Shown piece by piece: positions 13,901 to 22,900 of a stretch of DNA of 64,000 nt. Both the position numbers and the translations under genes were made by a program. The DNA is from Paralvinella palmiformis (Eukaryota > Annelida > Polychaeta > Terebellida > Alvinellidae). The notes under the pieces were generated by a model. The model saw only the letters and a list, made by a program, of their open reading frames with translations. It ran no database searches and was not told the origin of the DNA. Every line of letters begins with the position of its first letter. Position 1 is the first letter of the stretch. The DNA lies in assembly GCA_025642065.1 (NCBI GenBank), contig JAODUP010000578.1, positions 1 through 64,000 of the forward strand. The letters run 5' to 3'.

Positions 13901-16900
13901 AACCAAGCCGGCTTCCTGTGTACATCGGAACAGGTTGTTGGCAAGTGGAAGACTCTGGTGCGTGCCTTTAGAAAGGCCCAGTCATCTGAACAGAGCCGTC
14001 TTCGTTTTGGATTCTATGAAAAAATGCATGAACTGATCGGAGACCAGGCAGCGGAAGTAACAGAGCAGGAACTGACAGAACAAGGTCAGGATTCTGATTA
14101 ATTTTTATTGGTTCTGTTTTGTGTATTTATAGTAATAATAATAATGGCTGAAATGGCAGTTTTTAACGTGGCTGGCAACCTCAAATGAGGGAGACACATG
14201 TGGTCTGTAATGTATAGCTTCCCCACGGACACTAATTCTAAATAAATTTAGAATATATGGCATGTTCGGTGGAGAAAACCTTGCCATTTACCTGGCTGGA
14301 TGAAAATCTCCTCCTACTATAGTGCCATGGCCAACCATAGCCATAGGCAAATAGTCTCATGCTCTTACCCATGAGGCCAAAGAGGTGGTATTTACTCATT
14401 GGCTCGTGGGGGTCTGAGGCTTTAGAATTAGTTCGCTGTATCCCCACAGAAGTTATAAAAGCAATAACTAAAACAGGTGCTACTAAATGCTGTTTTTGAT
14501 GCTAGTATGATACTCGGCAATACTTCCTTTCACTCACTTACTCACTATTTGATCCATATGAATAAACATTAAGCTAATTGAAAGCAGTAGTTTTTATCAG
14601 GTAAGAAGGTTTTCCTGAGATATTAATTTTGGTTTGTTGTAAACAAAAAGAATTTGCTGGTTTTTCCGAAGAACCTTCTAATTATAAATGCTAGTGATTA
14701 GTGAACAAGATGAGGGTGGATTGGTCACAAACTCCGGAAACCAGCATCAACTATCACCAGGCAGGCCCTAACATGGTACCCACAAGGAAAGAGAAAAAGA
14801 GGACACCCAAGAAATACGTGGAGAAGGGATCTCCTGACAGACACAAAGAGGACAGGTTACAGCTAGAGGGAGCTTGAAAAGAAAGCCCAGGACAGAAGAC
14901 TTTGGAAAACTGTTGCCAATGACCTATGTCCCAGGAAGGGTGAAGAACAAGTGAACAAGATGCCTAAAGAGCACATTATGCACTGTCATTATATCTGTGT
15001 TCTTGCAATAACTACAGTATATAAGCTTACTAAACTTACTGTAAATGTTCCATTTCTTTTATAATAAATTAACAAATACAAATACCAAGTAGATGGAAAC
15101 ATTTTTTTAAAGAATTTTGATATCAATTATGGAATATCTAAAATATGTTCCCATCGTGTGATGTGTGTGGATTTATTTTATTTCTTCACATTTGATTAAG
15201 TGCTAGTTGATTTCCAGAACATATGGGTAAGGGTCATCTTCCTATTGAAACATCCAACAAACACAGACAGGAGTTGGATTTGAAACCTAATCTGGATGTT
15301 TACAGTGCAATGTTTTAACTACTGTGCTATTGGAATACCCTTGATTATATGATAATGTACCCATGTAGCAAATCAGAAGTATAAGCTTGTCATTTTCTCT
15401 GTCTGTGCGTGTTTGTGTGTGCAGTGGTTCTAAATTAAACCTTTTCTGGTCACAGCTCATATCCACCCCCTACACAAGTGTACTTGTTAGCAGACAATAT
15501 GATGTCCACAAGCTATAGTATGACAGCTATTTTAATATACTGATATATATCTCATTTGAGTTTTAGTAAAAGTACAAATATTAACCAGAATGTTTTTGTG
15601 GGGTTATCACTCTGTCATTATAAAATTGTTTATTCCATACAGGATTTAGATCACACTCAGTAATAAATACAAATCCTGGTTGTCTTTTCATTGCAGAGAT
15701 GCAGTCTCTCTGGAGTGATTCTGCGGTGAAGTTGTTCCTTGATGAATGCCAGAAACGACAAGACCTCGATTCCTTCTCTCCGAGTGTCAGCCTATGGACA
15801 GAAATGGGAGACGTCATGGCGTTGCATGGCCACCGCTTCACACCAGAGCAGATTCGAAGAAAGTGGCGCTCACTGAATGAACAGTTCTTCAGCTGTTTAA
15901 CACAGAATGTGTCATTTGCATACCACAAACAAATGACAAATCTTGTTAGCGAGTCCCAGTTAACTAAGTGGGAGCCTTCTCACGATGAATCTCCTACAAA
16001 TTTTGGTAAGAAATAGGAAGTTTTATTTAATATTTTTATTGTTATTATTATCATCATTATCATCATAAATATTGTTTATTTTATGCCTTTTCCTGTTAGA
16101 TGTATCTCATTTCAATTTACCATTTTTTAGTTTATATTTTGTGGTAATCCTCCTTGTTTATACTCTACCTTTATCATCATCCCCAGTCGTTTGACTTTTT
16201 AACTCTCTGTTTACAAACTTTAAGCTGTTTTCCCTCAAATGTTCTGGGACACTGAATGGCCTGATTTGTGTCAGTGTGTCATAAAATAACATCCATCCAT
16301 CTTTTTTGTGTCAGGTGTGTCTCGTTTCATTGTGTTATCTTATTCGATGAATGACATGATGCATTTTTAGGATAACTTATAATTTTAATATTTGTTGTTG
16401 TACAACTTGCAGTTTTATTGTTTTGATGAATTCGTTGACAACAATGTAGCGCACATATGTGAGATGCATATGAAAATTCAATCAAAACGGCTTTTTGTAG
16501 TGAAATTGGTTCATTTGAAAAAGTGTATAAATGCAGTTATGACTTTCTTCTCTAGCCGCTGAAAGGATGTGGACGGACATCGCCCTTAAGATATTCCTAA
16601 CCGAATGCCAGTCAAGGAAGCACCAAAGTTGTCGGCCGAGAGAAAGCGAGATCTCTGGACTGAAATATCCGCAGCTCTGCGGGCAAATGGCTATGGCTTC
16701 ACAACGGACCAAGTGGAAAACAAGTGGAAGAGCCTCTACAGAAGATACAAGAAGGCGAAGTGCTCAAGACAGACTGCAGAACGATTTCCTTACTTTGAAG
16801 CTATGGAGGAACTCGCACAGTTCTATGACAAGACTGAGAGTCACGTGGCTGGTGATTAACGCTTAACACTTTATATTAAAGTGGTTGAATTGGTAAAAAT

Positions 16901-19900
16901 ACAACTGATGGCAAATAGCTGTTGGGGGATAATGTTGCATTTGTGAGTGAGGGAAATGTTTTCTGGTTAGTGTAAATCTAAGCATTTATTGTGTTTGTTT
17001 GAGTTAAACAATATTTATTTTTCCCAAATGCATTAAATGCATATACAGATGGGTCAAATGTCCTTGTTTAGTATTCTGGTTTTCAAATTTGAAATAACTC
17101 GTATTCGTTGCCATTTATTATTGCATGACTAGTTGATGGATTGTGGACGGCTGAGGCAGTGTGGAGCTTTCTTCATTTGTTGGATGAGAGGCAATCTGTT
17201 TATGGAAAGATAAGCAGAGGATTGTGGGAGGACATCGCAGTGTCACTTCGGGACAAAGGCTTCACGTTTACAGCAGATCAGATCCAGCATCGGTGGAAGA
17301 TTCTCGTCAAGGAGTTCAGAAAAGCTGCTGGTTTAAAGAGACCCGAAGAAAAATTAGTCTACTTCAGTTTGATTAAGGAATTGATTGAGAAAGGATGCTT
17401 GGATGATGGTGAATAGTTTCTGCATATCTTGACCCTGTGTAGTGTTTAATGCAAGTTAAAGGCTTAGAATGCTCACTTTTACAAACAAATTTTTAGTGGG
17501 ACACAAAAAATGTAATATCCTCAGAACTGTGTTCACCATAAAGTCATTTTCTTTAAGCACTTGATCATCAATTTGTAGAAATAGTTCTTGACTGTATTTC
17601 TCAACATAATTGTATTTTTTTCCTGTCAAAGTTTTGATTTTTGAAATGTAACACTTTTTTGGACAATCACTGTTAAAATTACCATTATCAAAAACTTGCC
17701 AACCTTGCTGCAAATATTTATTAGTGTGTATGTGTGTTACATCAGATTAGTAGCCTTTAAGCGCATACACATACATATATGTACATGCAAACATATTTCC
17801 ACAAAGATGAACTCAATGCCAAATACACACATATGATGTTAAATATTTGTGGATAAAGATGATAATGGATCTATGATATATGTAGACAAGACTCGTTGCT
17901 ACAACAACAAATCACACAATCAAATGCAATTTATTTTCATATTTCAGTCATCACAGATACAGGTATCAGATGTAACTGTGGTAGAATCAGGAAGTCATAC
18001 GATGATCATCCTGACGGCTGTCTGATCTGTCTTGGCTGTACGATCAACAACAAGTGTCCTGACTGCTCAAAGTGGCCTCAAACAAAATGGAACAGAATAA
18101 CACATCATCAGAACAAACAAGGATCATCATCATCCATCTCTGGGAAGATTGAATCTGTGGATGGTATGCTCATTTGTCATAATTAAACCAAATCAGTTAT
18201 AGTCAGGGTATATAAAATGTTATTCCCATGAAATTAATAGATCTGCTTTGTTCTTTTTCTTCATTTCTCTCCTTCGTTATAAGCATTTTCTTATGTCTGG
18301 ACTACAGTGTAGAATCTTAACACACAGTCTCTTGTTAATTGTATGGCATACTGTCGTTATGCTGCATCCCATGGTGTGTCTTCAGTCACACGTTCATCTG
18401 TTTTAACAGAGTCATCGGTGAAGTTCACCAAGCAATGTTTTTGTGAATTGGTTGGGAAAAGTGGTGAGAGGGAGTGTTAAAAAGAGGTTATGTAATCTGT
18501 TATATCTTTATTTTCATAAATGTTTCTTATGGGTGGTAGTCTTGAGTGATGGAGCACTTTTTACTGTGGTACGTGATCTAAAAATACCAGCAAGAATTAC
18601 TAAGTTTTCTGGTTGAAGATTGCTACATTGAGACATTTTGAATTGAAATAATGAGCAAATGTAAGTGAAAATTTTTCTTTCTCATAATGAATGACCACTG
18701 ATACGTAAAGGTGGAATCTAAGTGTTAATTTGCTTGATGGTGGCTATTCTGTGAAGAATTCATAACAGATCAGAAATTAATAATAAAAGTGAATATTGAC
18801 ATATGCAAAGGGAAATGCAAGCATCAGACTAATTAATTTATACAAAATTGCCACTGCTTGATTATTTAAACAAAGAAATAAAGCAGTGAGAAAAGCAGAG
18901 ACAAAATATGAATTTCAAATTGCATCAATTCCTGTGGTTACGACAGAGTTAACCATAACCCTTTGACTCTTTGAGCCTATTCTTTAGTGACTGGATGGGT
19001 ACCCCATGGTCTAACTGGTAGCCCGGTTTGGCCCCGGATCTATAACACCTGGGTTCAAATCCTGACTGGGCTATGTCAGGGAAAGGTTGTTTCATCTTTC
19101 ACTTCACCTCATTACCTTTGGAGGTAGCTCGGCCTGTTTAGCCTACCTTGTGCATAAAAGTGGCCGTAAAACAGCAACATTTTACATTTAGTAACTGAAT
19201 GAACAGAGAATTGTAATTAGAAGCCAGATTTATACTTATATGTTACATTACCTTTCCTATAGGAGTAATAACATCGGATGAAATAGACAGAGGACCAGCA
19301 GATTCTGAAGGTATACAGCTTTAATATCTTCACGTTATTATACATATTTTATTTAAATAGGACATATAGTAAAAGGAATTTTATACACTTCATAACCCAT
19401 CCAACCAAATCTATTCAGTACAAATAAGTCTTACCAATTTTAAATATAACTTATGCGTCTGATAGGATGGATAGCTTATATTTTGTGTTGTTTATGATCA
19501 GATATATTGGCGTTATTCTATCAAATCTATTAACAAATATCAATGTTGCCATAACCATTGTTAACTTAAATGACTGATCTGAAGGAAGATTTGCACATAT
19601 CAGCATCATTATATCGGCCATAATGCTTAAAAAGGACCATTTTTGTTTACCATGTAGATATTTTGTTTTTATAGTTAATGGGATAGTTCACCATCAGATA
19701 ATATTACTCAATTATGTAATTCTTATAACAGTAAACAAACATTTTGTAATAATAATCACGAACTGTACCTGATATCATAGACATAAGGAAATAATCCAAA
19801 TTACTGGAGGACTGCTATTATGGCTCCACCGGATGCCAGATTCAAAGGCAGGAAGGAAAAAGTCCTATGATGTCACCTGGGCCAGGAATACACAGAGTTC

Positions 19901-22900
19901 ACATAGACATGAGTTAGTGTTCCCAGTTCTCCTCGTGTTTTCTTCGAGGATTCCACTTTCTTCAAAACAATCGGAATCATCTTCATCTTGTAATGGTTCT
20001 TCTGGCTCAAACTGATATTGCTGAATGTCAATCATGATTTAAATTTAGCGAGATGTTTTGTTCTGGAATTATTCTTAGCTAACACTTGTTTACGTGCTTT
20101 TAAATGGGTTATACAGACTTCCAGTCAAATCGCTCGTTTCAAGTGATGTCAACATTCAGGAGTTTCCTGTCTGTGTCTAGATTCAAAATGGCGGTGCACA
20201 CAGGCCAATAATAGTCGATTAATCAGCACTTTGAACCAGATTATTTAATATGTTGTTGATTGTTTTCACATTTTGACATTATTTATAATATTTGTGAATA
20301 TAGCTGTATTAGTCCTGAAAATTTAAAATGAGGGTGAAATGTTCCTTTAAATATGTTTTGTTCCATAAAAAGTCATAACATAATATAGTTATAATTCTTG
20401 TACTGATTGCCAAACAAGATATTTTTGTTATGGTTAATATTATTCATGCTAGTTTTATATGCGATGTGCTGATAATGTTTCAATGTTTTTTAAAATATTT
20501 TGGATGTAAAGGAGACTGTATTTGGCCACACAGAGCAACCGAAATCTTTCTGGAAACTTGTCATCGACAGAAGATGAAATTGGTTGAAAAACGAAAGCAC
20601 GGCCTCTGGGAGGAGATATCTGAGGAACTACAAGTGAATGGTTTTGATTTGAGCACCGAGCAAGTAGAGAACAAATGGAAATCTTTGTACCGGAAATACA
20701 AGAAAGCCAAGATGGTGGACAAAAGAAACAAATCTTTTCCATACTTTGATCAGATGATGGAGCTTGTAGAATATTTTGAGAAGAAGGCAGATGATCTGGC
20801 AGGTAGGTTTTCTATGATATTTTTATCGTGGCTTCTCTTCCAACTCTTTTTTTAAATTGTCTCGCTATTAAGTACAACCAAAATATAACCTGCAGATCAG
20901 CTATAAATATTCAGTTTAATGTTATTTCCTGGTTTCAACTAATAAATAATAATAATATCATGTTTCTATCACTTCATCCAACATCTCATTTTCTGACAGT
21001 TTATATCAATATGATAGATTGTACAATCATTAGACGAACTATTAAACTTGCTAACATTACAAAGGTCAAGGATATAAAATATTAAAAAGTTGAGTCTTAC
21101 AGTAACATTTATACTTGCTATTGAATGAATAATGTCAGCTTATTTGGGAGTTGACTATAATGTGGACATAGACGCAGATGTGGGGCAGGTACGTTGTAAA
21201 TGTATCTCATCCCCTTAATTTTGAAAGGTCATGCTTTATTAATTGAGAATGTTGAGGATAGATCATTCAGAAGATTTAAGACGATCCATGAGAACAAGAT
21301 GAAACCTCTACATGAATTACTTTATAGTCTCGATGGAAAATTAACTGTAAATCCCATCCCGGTACAATTATGAAATGATTTATTACCCATGACAAGTATA
21401 TGACGAAAAAGATCCATGTGAACAATCCCATATCATATAGAAACAAGCTATCTAGAGTTTGTGCATAAACAAAAGAGTCTGAAATGGATGGTCACATATC
21501 TGAAATGTATCTACTTTGTATCTAAATAAGCCACAGTTATAATTGATGATGAGAGTGTTTAGATGTAGGGTATATGGACGGCTGATGTAACAACGTGAAG
21601 TCTGTTTCAGAGCTATGGAAAGTTCAGTAACCAAACATCTGAAGCTCAAAGATTCTACCAAATCATAAATGGTATTTTTTTAACAGTTTATATAATTTCA
21701 AGACAATAATACATCAAGTGTTGTTATTTTTACAGTTGATGATAAATGGTCACCCGATGCCATAGAACTCTTAATAAACGAATATACGGCAAGGAGAAGG
21801 AAGTATGGACTCGACGAGTCAGAGAGATTGTGGGCCCAAGTGACGGCTGTACTTCAAGTGAAGGGTTTTGACTTTATACCGGATCAAGTCCAGTACAGGT
21901 GGGAGATGCTTCTGACATTGTACAGGAAGGCTAGTCGATCACCGAAACCTCAGCAGTACTTCTCATTCTATGACTTGATGAAAGATGCTGTTGCAAATAA
22001 GGCAGAGGGAGAGTGTGAAAAAGAACTGGTACCAGACCATGAAAAGGACTTAACAGTTGTTAGTGACACAGGACAACATCTGGCTGATGGTAAATCAGAA
22101 TTAAGAAATGAAATTGTCTCTGAATTACTGACCAGATTTAGTTAATGGGTCATTCTTTGTCTGTCTAATTCTTATAGCAGTAAGTTAATTCATTTTTATT
22201 TTGTACTGAATTTAGAGCATCTGAATCACTGTTTATATGGTGAGATGAAATCATTTGATAAACATCCTGATGGCTGTCTGTCATGTCTCAGTTGTAGTGA
22301 GGGTAGGGCTTGCAAAATCTCAAGACTGACTATAACCCATGTTGAAGCTGATAAGACAATATCTTATAGCTACAGTGAACAGATACCTAGTACAGAACAA
22401 CTATCAGATGCTAATAATTATTACTCAGCAATATTGAGAGCTACTGTACAAATTCTCATTTCGTTCGAGGTTTGAAATCTGTTATTCAGATCATAATTCT
22501 TTTTTAATTTTGTTTGAAAACTATTGGTTTTTGTTTCTGAATTAAAGCTATTACAGCAAATTACTTTTGTCTAAATTAACTCCTGATGTGATGATTAGGA
22601 AGCAGATATCTATTTGATCTGAAGTCAGAAACTTGAATACTTTTGTTCTTTTTCATGATGATAATTTCAGTTCAAAGTATTATAACTTTGCTGTCCGTCT
22701 TGTTGTTGACTCGTTGTTGTATACAGCCATCCAATTAGCATAACCAGGCCTAGTATGCGTGAATATTCGTGAATATTCCTGGGTGCATCGTGCTAAAACA
22801 CCAAGATTGCTTTTGCAGCTAAACTAGGATTTTCATGTTATATAAAATGAGTCATTTGTTTTGCATATTTCTTCCTATCTGTTAGTTATCATTTCCTTCC

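Noticed and set aside
15220..15228. A nine-base phase 1-1 micro-exon between ttccag and gtaagg
   Set aside because: It lies inside a degraded SINE and three residues give no way to test it by sequence.
16315..16370. Possible exon after gtgtcag upstream of exon 9
   Set aside because: In phase 1 it meets TAG with no donor before it.
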